From: Mycolicibacterium sp. CR10
GTDB lineage: Bacteria; Actinomycetota; Actinomycetes; Mycobacteriales; Mycobacteriaceae
DNA length: 64,000 bases
Direction of reading: 5' to 3'
Assembly: GCF_005222675.1 (NCBI RefSeq)
Contig: NZ_STGE01000006.1
Location: 124,001 to 188,000 of the forward strand
In this document: one piece after another, positions 13,801 to 24,631 of the stretch
Numbering within the stretch: position 1 is the first letter of the stretch
Layout: each line of letters begins with the position of its first letter
The notes under the pieces: generated by a model
The model's input: only the letters and a program-made list of their open reading frames with translations
The model's database searches: none
What the model was told of the DNA's origin: nothing
Position numbers and translations under genes: made by a program

Positions 13801-16035
13801 GGGCAGCGCCTCCCCGCCGATCGGCACCCGCTGCAGGGTCCGCCACTGGTTCACGCCGGGCAGCGACAGGAACAGCCCGAGTAGCGAGGGCACGAAATGC
13901 ATTGCGGTGATGCCCTCGTCGCGCAGCAGGTCGGTGAGATAGCCGATATCCCGCAGGCCGTCGGGACGGTGGATCACCAGCCGGGCCCCGCAGGCGAGGG
14001 TGCCGAACACCTCGGCGATGGACACGTCGAAACTGGGCGAGGCGACTTGGAGCAGCCGGTCGCTTCCGTCGACCTGGTAGTCGCCCTTGAACCACACGAA
14101 GTACTCGGCGACCGGCCGGTGCGGCACCGGCACCCCCTTGGGCAGGCCGGTGGACCCCGAGGTGTAGATCAGGTAGGCGGTGTTCTCCGGGCGCAGCGGG
14201 CGAACCCGGTCCGCGTCGGTGGGATCATCGCTGCGGTATCCGTCAAGCTCCGCCACCGCCTCGCGGACCACCAGTTTCGCGTGGCAGTCATCGAGGATGA
14301 AGTCGAGTCGGTCCTGCGGGTACGTCGGGTCGATCGGCAGATACACCGCGCCGGCCTTGACCACACCCAGCGCAGTGATGACCAACTCGGGTGACTTGTC
14401 GAGCAGAACGGCGACCCGGTCCTCGGTACCGACACCCTGGGCGATGAGCCAGTGGGCGACCCGGTTGGCGTCCTCGTTGATCTCCCGGTAGCTGTAATGG
14501 CGACCCTCGTAGACGACCGCGGTGACGTCGGGTGTCCGCGCCACCTGCGCCTCGACGAGGGCGGTCAGCGTTGCCGGCTCAGTGTGGAACTCCGGCCCGT
14601 CGGACACCTCGCGCAGCCATTCGGTGTCCGCGGCGCTCATCAGATCGAGATGACTGAGCGCGGTGTCCGGCTGGGCCAGCGCGCTGTTCAGCAGCACCGC
14701 GAAGTGATCGAGCAGCTGCTGGGCGAGCCTGGGTTCGATGATCTCCACCAGGAACTCGAGTTCGACCACCACCTCGGAGGCGTCGAACTCGACCATGATG
14801 CCCAGCGGCAGATGGGTCAGGTGAGCGCGGAGCTCGGCACGCTCGCAGGTCACTCCCGGCGGGGTGAAGCCGAACCGGTCGGGCCCGCGGAAGCCGAAAC
14901 TGACCCGGGTCATGCGTTCCGCCCCGTGGCGGCGGTCGGGGTTCAGTTCGCGGACCATCCGGTCCAGCCCGATCCGCTGGTGAGCGAAGGCGCCGAGCGC
15001 GGTGTCCGTCGTCTCGGCCAGGAACTCCCGAAACGTGATCCCCCGCCGGGGCCGCAGCCGCATCGCCACCGTGTTGCCGAAGTAGCCGATCATGTTCTCG
15101 GCGTCACCGGTACGGTTCAGCACCGGCGTCGCGACCAGGAAGTCGTCGACGTGGCTGTAGCGGTGCACCAGTGCACCGAAGAGGGTCAGCAGCACCGCGT
15201 AGGGGGTCGCGCCGGCCTCGTCGGCCATGGCGGTCACCCGCTGGGCGACGTCCGCGCCGAGGCGCATCGTGGTGCGCTTCGAACGCCAACCCGTCGGCAC
15301 GGCCGAACCGGTTGGGCCGGGCAGTTCCAGCGGCTCCGGCGGATCGACCATGACGCGGCGCCAGTACTGCAGGTCGGCCTCGTCGGACCCCACGGCGGCA
15401 ACGGGGGCGGATCGGATGGGCTCGAGCGGGTTTCCGGTGTAGGCGTGTGTCAGGTCGGTGAAGAACACCTCCCACGACGCGTCGTCCCAGGCGATGTGGT
15501 GGGCGACCAGCAGCATCACCAACTCCGTTGGGCCCGTGCGGATCGCGGTGACGCGCAGTGGCGAATCCGCGCCCAGATCGAACGGCGCCGCGAACTCGCG
15601 TTGCGCCAACACCTCGAGGCGGAGTTGACGTGCCCGTTCGGAGAGCTCCGAAAGATCATGCTGCGCCCATCCGGGCTGCAGATCGGGGTGAACGGTCGGG
15701 ACCGGCACGCCGGTGTCATCACCTGAATCGCCGGCCGCGGCGTGATAGGTCGTCCGAAGTACGCTGTGCCGCTGCGCGACTGCGGCGACCGCCCGGTGCA
15801 GTTGCTCCACGTCCACATCGCCGGTAATGCGGTAGGACAGGCAGACGTTGAGCAGTGCGCCGCTGGGGTCCGACTCATGCACGAACCACATCCGCAGCTG
15901 ACCTTCGGACAGGGTGGCCGCTGTGGAGGCTTCGGCGGTGTGTGTGGCGGAGCTCAGTCCGCGGTCACGCAGCCTGCGGCGCAACAGTTCCAGCCGTTGG
16001 GCGTCCAGCCGTGATCCGGTGTCGATGTCAGTCAC
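10852..16035 (-). CDS. mbtE: Mycobactin NRPS MbtE (C-A-T-C-[A remnant]-T)
   Basis: NRPS expected to add the first (acylated, hydroxylated) lysine of mycobactin. The GTG at 16035 overlaps the mbtD stop, giving 1,727 residues. Domains in order: condensation with [10 protein letters not shown] (about residue 180); adenylation with [13 protein letters not shown] (about 628) and [10 protein letters not shown]; carrier with [11 protein letters not shown] (about 1,015); a second condensation domain with HHIAGDHWS (about 1,200); about 80 residues that look like a shrunken adenylation domain (from [13 protein letters not shown] to GALEIVGGD, about 1,530-1,608); and a second carrier with [11 protein letters not shown] (about 1,655). 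The remnant lacks the ATP-binding core, so only one adenylation domain can be active. Overlaps on both sides show strict operon packing. Confidence 0.95.
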
Positions 16036-18994
16036 GCGACGTGTCCACTTTCTGTCCCTCGAGGTCGGCAATCAGGTCGGTGCCGGTGATCCCGCCGAGA
16101 AGTTTCGCCAGCGGAACGGTTCGTCCGGTGAGCTGCTTGAGGCGTTTCCTCAGATCCAGGGCGAGCAACGAATCCACGCCGAGGTCGAACAGCGACGAGT
16201 CGAGATCGAGCGCCGTGGCTTCGGCGCCGAGGACGACGGCGAGTTGGCTGCGCACCGCTTCAGGTGCGGACACGGCCTCGTTGCCGGCGGGGGTCGCGGC
16301 GGTTTCGGTTTGGGACTGCCCGGCAATTGAAGCCCCGAAGAAGACCTCCAGTCGATCCGGGTCAGCGGCCAACACCAGCGGATCGCCCGCGTAGTCGTAG
16401 AGCGCGGCCTCGACGGCGACGGCGGGTGCCATCTGGCGAAGCCCGGTGCGTTCGACGCGAGCAATCTCGGCAGCGTCGACGATGCCGCTGCCCTCCCACA
16501 GACCCCACCGCACGGCGACGCACCTTCGACCGTCGGCTCGCAGCCTGGCCGCCATCACATCGAGCATCCGGTTGGCCGCGGCGTAGCCGGCCACCCCTTT
16601 GCCACCCCATACGCCGGTCACCGAGGAGCACAACAGGATTCGCGTATCGGGTTGCATGGGCCATACGCGCTCCAGGTGGTGCAACCCGGCGAGCTTCGCC
16701 GCTGACATCTCGACGAGCGATCGTCCGGTGACGCCGTGGCGGTCGGCGAACGACGCGGTCCCGGCAGCATGGATCACCAGCGTCGCGGGGCCTGCGGCGT
16801 GATCGGCGGCGGTGGCCGAGAGGCTGTCGATGTCGGTGATGTCGCACGCTGGCGCCACGATCTCGACGCTGTGCCCCGCCGCGACCTGTTTCAGTCGCGC
16901 CGTGTCGATGCCCCGCCGGCTGAGCAGTACGATGCGTCTGGCTCCGTTGGCGGCCAGGGTCCGGGCGAAGCTGAGCCCGATCGCTCCTGTGCCGCCGGTG
17001 ATCACGACGTTGTCCAGGACACCGGACTCCAGCGGCCATGGGCGCGCAACCGCCATGTCGTCCCCGAGGGTCCGCCGATATATTCCGTCGGTGCGCACCG
17101 CAACTTCGCCCGCGTCGTACAGCACCGCGTCGAGGACTGCAGCGAGATCCGCGGCGCCGCGGCCCCCCGCGTGCGGCGACGGTAAGTCCACGTGGTGGAA
17201 GGTCTGGTCGGCTAACTCGAAGCCGATACTGCGGTGCATGGCGGCCAGCGCCGCCTGCGCAGGGTCGGCGACGGGGTCGTCGGCCACGACGCGCTCTGCG
17301 CCCTGGGTGACGAGCCAGACGTCGCGGCATCGCGGGCCGAATTCTTCGACGTAGTCAAGCAATCCGGTGTCGATGTGCTCGGCCAGCGCCGTGACAGCCC
17401 CGAGGACCTCGGTGTGGGCTAGCGAGGAAGCCACAGCGAGAACGACATCGGCGGTTGACGGCTCGGTGAGCACCGCGGAACTGTGGGATTCGACGGCGGT
17501 GCGCAGCGCTTCGGCCAAGGGGCCGTCACCACCGAGGTCGAGCACCGCAACCGAGCGCGGGCGCGCCACCGCGGGTGTGCGCGGCGACCACCGACGCCAG
17601 GTCTCGGCGGTGATCGACAGTCCCGGCGCGGACGGCAGGGGTTCGGCTGCGGCCCAGAGGTGTTCGGCCCGCATCGGTGCACCGGGAAATCCCCGCAGGG
17701 GGCCCGGGCGGGTGCCGAGCAGGTCGACCCAGCGGTAGCCCGGGTCCGCGACCGCGGCCGCGGCGATGTTGGCGGCGAGGCGCTCCGCCTGCGGCTCGTC
17801 GCGGTGACCCGACCCGAGCAGGACCGCGGTCTCCGCTGCGGCGTCACCCGAGCGCTCCATCGCATCCGCCATGGCGAACAGCAGGGACGGATGCGCCGAC
17901 ATCTCGATGAACACCCCTGCACCGCAGTCGATCGCGGTCTGCATCGCCTGATCGAAGCGAATGGTGTTGCGCAGGTTCGCATACCAATAGGATCCGAATT
18001 CAGTGCCCGCAGCGACGACGCCGCCGGTCGCGGATCCGACGAACTGTATTGCGGAGTCGGCGAACACCGATCGCGGCAGCCTCCGGAGCAGTTCGTCGCA
18101 CTGGGGTTCCATCGCGGTCGTGTGGGCGGGAAAACTCATCGCGAGCTCCCGGGCGAACAGGCCGCGCGCGGCGGCCGCCGCCACGACCGAGACGATGGAG
18201 TCTCGGTCCCCGGCGACCGCAACGGATTCGGCGGCATTGACCGCGGACAGTTCCAGCCAACCCGGCACGGCGGTGATCAGATCGCGGGCCCCCGCAGGAT
18301 CGACGCCGAGCACGGCGACGCCGTTGCGCCCCGGAATGGTCTCGATCGCGTGCGCCCGCGCGGCGAGGACCGCGACCGCGTCTCCCAGGGTAATGCCCTC
18401 TGCCACATAGGCGGCGGCGATCTCGCCGAGGCTGTGGCCGACGGTCAGGTCGGCCACGATGCCATAGGAGCGCCACACCGCCGAAAGCGCGACCGCATGC
18501 ACGAACTGCGCACCCTGCAGTTCTATCTGCGATACCGCAGGGGCATCGGCGTCGGCCGTCAAGAACGCCACCGGCGATGGTAGTCCGGCGGCCAGGAATG
18601 CCGCGTCGAGCCTGTCGGCCTCGTCGCGGTATCCGGGCAGCAGCCGGTAGGCCTCGGCGCCCATCCCTGACCACTGGCCGCCCTGACCCGGAAATACGAA
18701 CGCGGTGCGGCCGGCAGCACGGCGCGCGGAGCGATCGGCGAGCGGGTGTTCTCGACTCTCGGAGACCGCGCGCAGTCCGGCGACGAGCTCATCACGGCTG
18801 GCCGCCCTGACAACCACCCGATGACGACGCACCCGTCGCATCGCAACCAGGTGCGCAGCGACGTGCCCGACATCGCACCGCTGGCGATCGACGTAGTCGA
18901 GGATGGCCGTGGCGTCGGCGGCGAGCAGACCCTCGTCGTGCGCGCTCAGCAGGACCGCGGTCCGGCCATCCGGCAGCCGACCGGACGCCATCAC
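16028..18994 (-). CDS. mbtD: Mycobactin polyketide synthase MbtD (AT-KR-ACP)
   Basis: Type I PKS half-module working with the ketosynthase MbtC to insert the beta-hydroxy acid unit between the two lysines of mycobactin. The 988 residues contain an acyltransferase with [14 protein letters not shown] (about residue 105) and GHSLGEIAA (about 186), a ketoreductase with [14 protein letters not shown] (about 668) and [12 protein letters not shown], and a terminal acyl carrier protein with [12 protein letters not shown] (about 940). There is no ketosynthase, as expected for MbtD. The start is GTG at 18994 or the ATG one codon later; both overlap the mbtC stop. The 3' end overlaps mbtE by 8 bp. Confidence 0.95.
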   Translation of the reverse strand: MMASGRLPDGRTAVLLSAHDEGLLAADATAILDYVDRQRCDVGHVAAHLVAMRRVRRHRVVVRAASRDELVAGLRAVSESREHPLADRSARRAAGRTAFVFPGQGGQWSGMGAEAYRLLPGYRDEADRLDAAFLAAGLPSPVAFLTADADAPAVSQIELQGAQFVHAVALSAVWRSYGIVADLTVGHSLGEIAAAYVAEGITLGDAVAVLAARAHAIETIPGRNGVAVLGVDPAGARDLITAVPGWLELSAVNAAESVAVAGDRDSIVSVVAAAAARGLFARELAMSFPAHTTAMEPQCDELLRRLPRSVFADSAIQFVGSATGGVVAAGTEFGSYWYANLRNTIRFDQAMQTAIDCGAGVFIEMSAHPSLLFAMADAMERSGDAAAETAVLLGSGHRDEPQAERLAANIAAAAVADPGYRWVDLLGTRPGPLRGFPGAPMRAEHLWAAAEPLPSAPGLSITAETWRRWSPRTPAVARPRSVAVLDLGGDGPLAEALRTAVESHSSAVLTEPSTADVVLAVASSLAHTEVLGAVTALAEHIDTGLLDYVEEFGPRCRDVWLVTQGAERVVADDPVADPAQAALAAMHRSIGFELADQTFHHVDLPSPHAGGRGAADLAAVLDAVLYDAGEVAVRTDGIYRRTLGDDMAVARPWPLESGVLDNVVITGGTGAIGLSFARTLAANGARRIVLLSRRGIDTARLKQVAAGHSVEIVAPACDITDIDSLSATAADHAAGPATLVIHAAGTASFADRHGVTGRSLVEMSAAKLAGLHHLERVWPMQPDTRILLCSSVTGVWGGKGVAGYAAANRMLDVMAARLRADGRRCVAVRWGLWEGSGIVDAAEIARVERTGLRQMAPAVAVEAALYDYAGDPLVLAADPDRLEVFFGASIAGQSQTETAATPAGNEAVSAPEAVRSQLAVVLGAEATALDLDSSLFDLGVDSLLALDLRKRLKQLTGRTVPLAKLLGGITGTDLIADLEGQKVDTSRD

Positions 18995-20304
18995 GCCGCC
19001 CTGCTGACCGGGCGCTGCTCAGGCACCGCAACGACGATGTGGGTGTTCGTGCCGCTCATCCCGAACGCCGATACCGCACCGATCCGGTGACCGCCGACGA
19101 CAGGCCACGGCGTCAGCTTCTCGGCAAGACGCAACCCTTGCGCCTCCCAGTCGATTTCGCGGCTGCGGTCATCGACGTGCAGTGTCGCGGGCACGGCGGC
19201 ATGTTCGGCGGCCAACAGCACCTTCGCGAGCCCGAGCGCACCTGCGGCCGCCTGGGTGTGGCCGACATTCGATTTCACCGACCCGAGAAGCGGTCCCCGA
19301 CCGGGCGCTCCGCCCCCGTAGGTGGCGGTCAGCGCGTTCAACTCGACACGGTCCCCGAGGCGGGTGCCGGTCCCGTGGCCCTCCACCATCCCGACGTCGT
19401 CGACATCGACGTCCGCCTGACCGAGCGCCCGCCGGAACAACCGGATCTGCGCCTCCTGGCTCGGAGCGGTGAGGCCCACTGACCGTCCGTCCTGGTTGAC
19501 GCAGCTTGCCCGGACCTCGGCGAGTATGCGGCGTCCGTCGCGCAGGGCCGCCGACTTGCGTTGCAGGACGAACATTCCGGCGCCCTCGGCCCACACCGTG
19601 CCGCTGGCACGGGCGCTGTAGGGACGGCAGTGTCCGTCATCGGACAGCGCGTGCTGCTTGGAGAACTCGACGAAATACCCGGGCGAGCCCATCACGCACA
19701 CGCCGCCCGCCACGGCCAGGTCACAATCGCCCGACATCAGGCCCTGCACCGCGACGTGGAGCGCGGACAGCGCCGACGAACACGACGTGTCGACCGTCAT
19801 CGCCGGGCCGACGAGTCCGAGCGTGTAGGCGATGCGTCCGGAGATGACGCCGAGGGAGGTGCCCGTGATGAGATGCCCGCTGTGTTGGGAGAACTCAGCC
19901 ATCGGCGGTCCGTAGCGCATGTCGGAGGCTCCGATGTAGCAGCCGACGTCGTGCCCGGCCAGATCGTCGGGGTTGACACCGGCGCTCTCCAGCGCTCGCC
20001 ACGCGACCCGGAGCGCCACCCGCTGCTGCGGATCCATCGCGATCGCCTCGCGACGCGAGATCCCAAAGAACTCGGGGTCGAATGCGCCTGCACCGCTGAG
20101 GAAGCCGCCGAGGTTGTGGATGCGTGCGAAGCCCTCACGCCGGGAGCCGTCGAGAAGGTCGCGTATCGACCAGCCCCGGTCGTCGGGGAACGGGGTGAGC
20201 GCCTCGCGCTGGTGGGTGAGCAGGGCCCAGTAGTCGTCCACGTCGTCGACGCCTCCGGGCGCCTCCACCGCCATCCCGACGATGACGATCGCGTCATCGG
20301 TCAT
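18991..20304 (-). CDS. mbtC: Mycobactin ketosynthase MbtC
   Basis: Stand-alone beta-ketoacyl synthase that condenses malonyl-derived units onto the lysine-loaded line, complementing MbtD. The 437 residues from ATG at 20304 (overlapping the mbtT stop as ATGA) show the KS triad: VDTSCSSALSALHVA (cysteine near residue 175), VEGHGTGTRLGD and KSNVGHTQAAAG. The N-terminus IVIVGMAVEAPGG is typical of a KS. There is no acyltransferase or carrier in the protein; both are in MbtD, which follows immediately. Confidence 0.95.
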   Translation of the reverse strand: MTDDAIVIVGMAVEAPGGVDDVDDYWALLTHQREALTPFPDDRGWSIRDLLDGSRREGFARIHNLGGFLSGAGAFDPEFFGISRREAIAMDPQQRVALRVAWRALESAGVNPDDLAGHDVGCYIGASDMRYGPPMAEFSQHSGHLITGTSLGVISGRIAYTLGLVGPAMTVDTSCSSALSALHVAVQGLMSGDCDLAVAGGVCVMGSPGYFVEFSKQHALSDDGHCRPYSARASGTVWAEGAGMFVLQRKSAALRDGRRILAEVRASCVNQDGRSVGLTAPSQEAQIRLFRRALGQADVDVDDVGMVEGHGTGTRLGDRVELNALTATYGGGAPGRGPLLGSVKSNVGHTQAAAGALGLAKVLLAAEHAAVPATLHVDDRSREIDWEAQGLRLAEKLTPWPVVGGHRIGAVSAFGMSGTNTHIVVAVPEQRPVSRAA

Positions 20305-21044
20305 GTGCAACTCACCAGCTCGGCAACGTCGTCGAGGTGGTCGTCGACGTAGAAGTGGCCGCCGTCGAACAGCGTGAAGGTGAACGCGCCGTCGGTGTGG
20401 GATTGCCACTGCCGCAACAGATCCAGCTCGACACGAGTATCGCCGCGGCCGCCAACCGCGTGGATGTCGGCACGAATTCGGGCGTTGCGGTCGCATCCGT
20501 ACCGGTTGAACGCCTGGTAGTCGGACCGAACAGCGGGCAGCAGCAGTTCCAGGAAGTCCTCGTCGTCGAGCAGGCCCGCGTCGGTGCCGCCGAGTTCGAC
20601 GATGTCGGCAAGCATCTCACGATCGGTCGTCGGAACCGGCCGGGACTCCGCGACCGTCGAGGGCGCCTGGCTGGCCGACGCCCATAGCTCCCGCACCGCG
20701 ATACCGTGCTGCCCGGCGGTCCGGGCGAACTCGAAACCGACCAGGGCTCCCATGCAGTGCCCGAACAGACGCAGCGGTCCCAGTTTCGCCCACTCGGCCG
20801 CGCTGAGCATTTCTGCCGCCAAGTCGTTCACGGTGTCGGGGGCCGGGTGCGACAGCCGCTCGCCCCGCTGCGGGTACTGCACGATGTAGGTGTCGACGCC
20901 GCGGGCCGACAACGCCAGCGCGAACTTGCGGTACGCCGCCGCGGCCCCGCCGGCGTGGGGAAACACCACCGTCGCAGTTCCATGCTCACCGGGAAATCTC
21001 TTGATCCACGGCTGCAGATCGAGCTGACTCTGGTGGCCGATCAT
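20301..21044 (-). CDS. mbtT: Type II thioesterase MbtT, separate from MbtB
   Basis: Alpha/beta-hydrolase of the type II thioesterase family, which clears misloaded carrier proteins. The 247 residues from ATG at 21044 overlap the mbtB stop (ATGA). Motifs: VVFPHAGGAAAAYRKFA near the N-terminus, nucleophile elbow LFGHCMGALVGFE, a putative acid residue in AVGGRGDTRVE, and the catalytic histidine in FDGGHFYVDDH. The elbow has cysteine (residue 97) where the family usually has serine (GHSMG). In M. tuberculosis the thioesterase is a C-terminal domain of MbtB; here it is its own gene, as in fast growers. It may also act in release of a mycobactin intermediate. Confidence 0.9.
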   Translation of the reverse strand: MIGHQSQLDLQPWIKRFPGEHGTATVVFPHAGGAAAAYRKFALALSARGVDTYIVQYPQRGERLSHPAPDTVNDLAAEMLSAAEWAKLGPLRLFGHCMGALVGFEFARTAGQHGIAVRELWASASQAPSTVAESRPVPTTDREMLADIVELGGTDAGLLDDEDFLELLLPAVRSDYQAFNRYGCDRNARIRADIHAVGGRGDTRVELDLLRQWQSHTDGAFTFTLFDGGHFYVDDHLDDVAELVSCT

Positions 21045-24000
21045 CGTCCTCGCGCCGAATGGGTTTGGGGCTGCAGATCCAGCGCGGAGACGACGTCGGC
21101 GCTGTCCATTGCCGCGACCTCGAGACAGAGGGCAGCCACCTCGGCCAACCGTCGGCTGTCGGATTCGTCGGCGGTGAGCCGGGCGGCCAGAGCCGACACG
21201 GTGCGGGCGGCGAAGATGTCGGCCACCATCACCGTCGGCGTGTCCAGCCACGCCCGGATCCGGGCCACCACCGCGGTGGCCAGGACAGAATCCCCACCGA
21301 TCGCGAAGAAGTCGTCGTCGGCGCCGACTTCCCCGCGCCCGAGCACCTCACCGATAATCAGGGCCAGCGCGGACTCCAGTGACGTCGTCGGGACGCGGTA
21401 GCCGGCGCCGGTGAGAACGTCGGCTTTCTCGAGCAGACGTGCCGCCGCCGCCCGGTCGACCTTGCCGCCCACCGTGAACGGGATGCGGTCGGCAGCCGCG
21501 ATGATCCGGGGAATGAGATGCGGTGCGACATGTTCGGCCATTGCGGCGGCGACATCGCGCGGCTCGATTGCCGCCGCCCCGTTCTCGCCGGTCACCATCG
21601 CCGCCAGTACGTCACGGCCGCCGTCAGTGTGGACCACCGCCGCGACCGCGCCGTGGATGCCGGGTACCCGGCGCAGCGCGGCCTCGACATCGCCGAGTTC
21701 GATCCGATACCCGCTCACCTTGATGCGGTGATCGGCACGACCGACGAACTCGATGGCACCGTCGGGCCGGTAGCGGACCAGGTCGCCGGTGCGGTACCAG
21801 GTCTTTCCGTCGTGCTCGACGAAGCGCTGCGCGGTCAGATCGGGACGGGCGCAGTAGCCGCGGGCGATTCCGCGTCCGCCCACCCACAATTCGCCGGGCA
21901 CCCAGTCCGGACAGTCGAGCCCGTCAGCGCCGACCACCCGGCAGACGTTGTTCGGAAGCGGCACGCCCAGAGGCACCGACGTCCAGTGAGCGGGCAACTC
22001 GCCGACGTCACAGATCGTGTGGTGCGTGGCGGTCTCGGTAGCGCCCCCCAGGCCGGCGAATCGGGCCTTCGGCGCCCGGTCACGCAGCGCCCGAACCATT
22101 TCCGGGCGGACCCAGTCACCACCGGTCGGCACCACCCGCACCGACGACAGGTCGGCGTCGATCTCGAGCAGCATCTCCAGCCAGCCCGGCATGAAGTGCA
22201 GCACGGTGACGCGGTGCCGTTCGATCAACCGGGCCCAGGCATCGGGGTTGCGGCGCTGTGCTTCGTCGACGACCACGATCGAACCGCCCGCCCGCAGCAT
22301 CGCGAACACGTCGAGCACCGACAGATCGCACTCCAGCGTCGAGAGGGCCAGACACCTGTCCTCGGCGCCGATCTCGAAGTGCGCGTTGATGAACTCGACG
22401 GTGTTCATCGCGGCAGCGTGCGCCATCTCCACGCCCTTGGGTTCACCCGTGGACCCGGAGGTGAACAGGATGTAGGCCAGCCCCTCGGGATCGACCGGCG
22501 CAGGTGCGTAACCGGATTCCCGACTCCCCACCCGGATGGCTTCCTTCACGGTCAGGCCGGTGCGGCCGGCAACCGGTTCGTCGCCGCAGCTGAGCACCAT
22601 CCGCACGTTGCCGCTCTTCAGCATGTGCGCGGCACGCCCGACCGGATGGTCCACTCCGACAGGGACGTACACCGCGCCCGTGGCGGCGATCGCCAGGAGT
22701 GCCACGACCTGCTCGTAGTTCTTGGGCCCCATCACCGCGACCGCATCGCCGCGCCGCACCCCGGCCACCGTCAGCCCCGCCGCGACAGCGAGCACCTGCT
22801 CGCGCAGTTCGCCGTACGTCAGGTCACCCTCGCTGCTGTACACCGCGGGCGCCTGAGGGCGCGCATCGGCGGAACGGAAGAAGCCGTCATGCAACGCCTC
22901 ACCGCTCGGAATGGCCCGGGTGTGGACGGCGTCGCGTGTCGCCTGCTGGTCCACGGGCACGCCGGCGGGATCGCTTTCCTCCCAGGCTGATTCGTCAGTC
23001 GCCAGCCGCTGCAGCTCGGCGAGATGGTAGGCGAACATCGCATCGACGACGCCGGGACGGAACGCATCCTCTCGGACATCCCAGTTGATCATCAACCCTT
23101 CGGCCAACGGAGTGGCCTGGGCGTCGAGCAGCACCTGGGGTCCCTGCGAGATGGTCCACACCGGTGTGCCGAACTGTTCGGTGACCTCACCGGCGAACAG
23201 GTCACCGAGACCCAGGGCACTGGTGAAAACGTACGGCGCCAACGTCGGGGTGCCGTGGTGGCGGGTCAGGTCACGCAGCACCGACAGGCCGGAGTAGCTG
23301 GAGTGCTGCGCGGTGGCGTGAAGGGTCTGCTGTGCCTCCCGCGCCCGCTTGGCCGGGGTGTCCGCCGTCGTCAGGTCCAGGTCGAGGAGCAGCGACGACG
23401 TGAAATCGCCGACCAGGCTGTCGACGTCGGGATGGAACTGCTCGCGTCCGAACATGGGCAGGTTCAACAGGAATCGGCGGTTCGTCGCCCACCGCGCCAG
23501 GGTCCCGGCGTACGACGCCGCGACCGCCATGGCGGGCGTGATGCCGCGCCGGTGTGCCGCCGCGAACAGCGCGTCACGGGTGGCGACGTCGAAGATGTGC
23601 CAGCGTCGCGTCCCACGCCGCGGATCAACCTGCTCGGAGCGTGGAACCAGCGGCAGCGCAGGGCCTTCCGGCAGATCCGGGATGCGCTGCTGCCACCATG
23701 CGCGGTCGTCGTCCGATTCGGCCGATGCCGCAGTCAGGGCAACCCGGTACTGGCGGTAGGAGTAGTTCAGGGCAGGGAGTTCTCCTCCCCGGTAGTACAC
23801 CGCGAGATCGGACATGAAGTTGCGGTAGCTGACAGCGTCGGCGGCCTGCATGTCGAGATCGACGTGCAGGCGCGTGCGATCGCCGGGCAGCAGCGACAGC
23901 GAGAGTTCCAGCACCTCGCCGTCGAGGATCTGGTGGGACTTCGCGTCGCGAATCTCCTCGAGCCGGTGCTCGGCCGCGGCGACGTCGAGGTCTCGCAGAT

Positions 24001-24526
24001 CGTGAACGGTCACCGGGAGTTCCCGGTCACCGATCCGCTGGGTTCCGTCGGGCAGGATCTCCACACGCAGCATCGGATGCCGGGCAGCCAGTTTCGCCGC
24101 GGCGTCGCGCAGCCGGTCGGGGTCCACTCCCGCGCCGTCGAGCTCGACGTAGAGGTGTGCGGCGACACCGCCGAGTTGCTGATCGTCGTTGCGCCCCACC
24201 CAGAGTGCGTGCTGGATCGGGGCCAGCGGGAACGGCTCACCGTCGTCGACGACTCCCCCGTGCGCCGTGTGGTCGGCGGCCGGGGCGGCGGCGTGTCCGG
24301 CGATCAGGTCTGTCCACGCCTGCACTGTCGGGTTGGCGGCCAGGGCGGCGAAGCCCACGTCGATGCCCTGCCGGCGCCAACGCCCCGACAGCGACATCAT
24401 CCGGATCGAATCCAGGCCCGAGGCGATCAGATCAGCCTGAGGATCCAGCTCGTCGGGGGTCACTCCGAGAAGTTCGGCAACCTCGTCACGGACCGACTCC
24501 GGCCTCGTCGTTGCTACACCCACCAA
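21041..24526 (-). CDS. mbtB: Phenyloxazoline synthase MbtB (ArCP-Cy-A-PCP)
   Basis: NRPS that receives the aryl group from MbtA and condenses and cyclises it with serine or threonine to form the hydroxyphenyl-oxazoline of mycobactin. The 1,161 residues contain an aryl carrier domain with IASGLDSIRMMSL (about residue 37), a cyclisation domain with the DxxxxDxxS motif as DMQAADAVS (about 225), an adenylation domain with FTSGSTGEPKGVEMAH (about 690) and WYRTGDLVRY, and a peptidyl carrier with IGGDSVLATAV (about 1,078). It ends there, without the C-terminal thioesterase found in the longer M. tuberculosis protein. It is first in the operon, divergent from mbtA across two IdeR-like boxes. Confidence 0.95.
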   Translation of the reverse strand: MVGVATTRPESVRDEVAELLGVTPDELDPQADLIASGLDSIRMMSLSGRWRRQGIDVGFAALAANPTVQAWTDLIAGHAAAPAADHTAHGGVVDDGEPFPLAPIQHALWVGRNDDQQLGGVAAHLYVELDGAGVDPDRLRDAAAKLAARHPMLRVEILPDGTQRIGDRELPVTVHDLRDLDVAAAEHRLEEIRDAKSHQILDGEVLELSLSLLPGDRTRLHVDLDMQAADAVSYRNFMSDLAVYYRGGELPALNYSYRQYRVALTAASAESDDDRAWWQQRIPDLPEGPALPLVPRSEQVDPRRGTRRWHIFDVATRDALFAAAHRRGITPAMAVAASYAGTLARWATNRRFLLNLPMFGREQFHPDVDSLVGDFTSSLLLDLDLTTADTPAKRAREAQQTLHATAQHSSYSGLSVLRDLTRHHGTPTLAPYVFTSALGLGDLFAGEVTEQFGTPVWTISQGPQVLLDAQATPLAEGLMINWDVREDAFRPGVVDAMFAYHLAELQRLATDESAWEESDPAGVPVDQQATRDAVHTRAIPSGEALHDGFFRSADARPQAPAVYSSEGDLTYGELREQVLAVAAGLTVAGVRRGDAVAVMGPKNYEQVVALLAIAATGAVYVPVGVDHPVGRAAHMLKSGNVRMVLSCGDEPVAGRTGLTVKEAIRVGSRESGYAPAPVDPEGLAYILFTSGSTGEPKGVEMAHAAAMNTVEFINAHFEIGAEDRCLALSTLECDLSVLDVFAMLRAGGSIVVVDEAQRRNPDAWARLIERHRVTVLHFMPGWLEMLLEIDADLSSVRVVPTGGDWVRPEMVRALRDRAPKARFAGLGGATETATHHTICDVGELPAHWTSVPLGVPLPNNVCRVVGADGLDCPDWVPGELWVGGRGIARGYCARPDLTAQRFVEHDGKTWYRTGDLVRYRPDGAIEFVGRADHRIKVSGYRIELGDVEAALRRVPGIHGAVAAVVHTDGGRDVLAAMVTGENGAAAIEPRDVAAAMAEHVAPHLIPRIIAAADRIPFTVGGKVDRAAAARLLEKADVLTGAGYRVPTTSLESALALIIGEVLGRGEVGADDDFFAIGGDSVLATAVVARIRAWLDTPTVMVADIFAARTVSALAARLTADESDSRRLAEVAALCLEVAAMDSADVVSALDLQPQTHSARGR

Positions 24527-24547
24527 GCCTCCTCGACGCCTCCGAAT

Positions 24548-24566
24548 TAAACCCAGGCTGTCCTAA
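24548..24566. promoter_or_regulatory. IdeR-like iron box, mbtB-proximal
   Basis: The 19-mer taaacccaggctgtcctaa shares the AGGCT core and the CCTAA right arm of the iron box; the left half is weak. It lies 22 bp upstream of the mbtB start. The mbtA-mbtB divergent region of M. tuberculosis likewise carries two iron boxes. Confidence 0.65.
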
Positions 24567-24567
24567 C

Positions 24568-24586
24568 TTTGTGGAGGCTACCCTAT
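24568..24586. promoter_or_regulatory. IdeR-like iron box, mbtA-proximal
   Basis: The 19-mer tttgtggaggctaccctat matches the iron-box core AGGCT and most of CCTA in the right arm. It starts 2 bp after the neighbouring box, a tandem arrangement expected to let IdeR dimers repress mbtA and mbtB together. It lies 45 bp upstream of the mbtA start. Confidence 0.65.
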
Positions 24587-24631
24587 ATTCGAGTGACCGA
24601 AAACTCCTACCCTGGACGGCGAAACTGACTG

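Noticed and set aside
21041..21251. mbtT as frameshifted C-terminal TE domain of mbtB
   Set aside because: mbtB ends at a normal stop with an ATGA overlap, and mbtT has its own clean start and complete alpha/beta-hydrolase fold.
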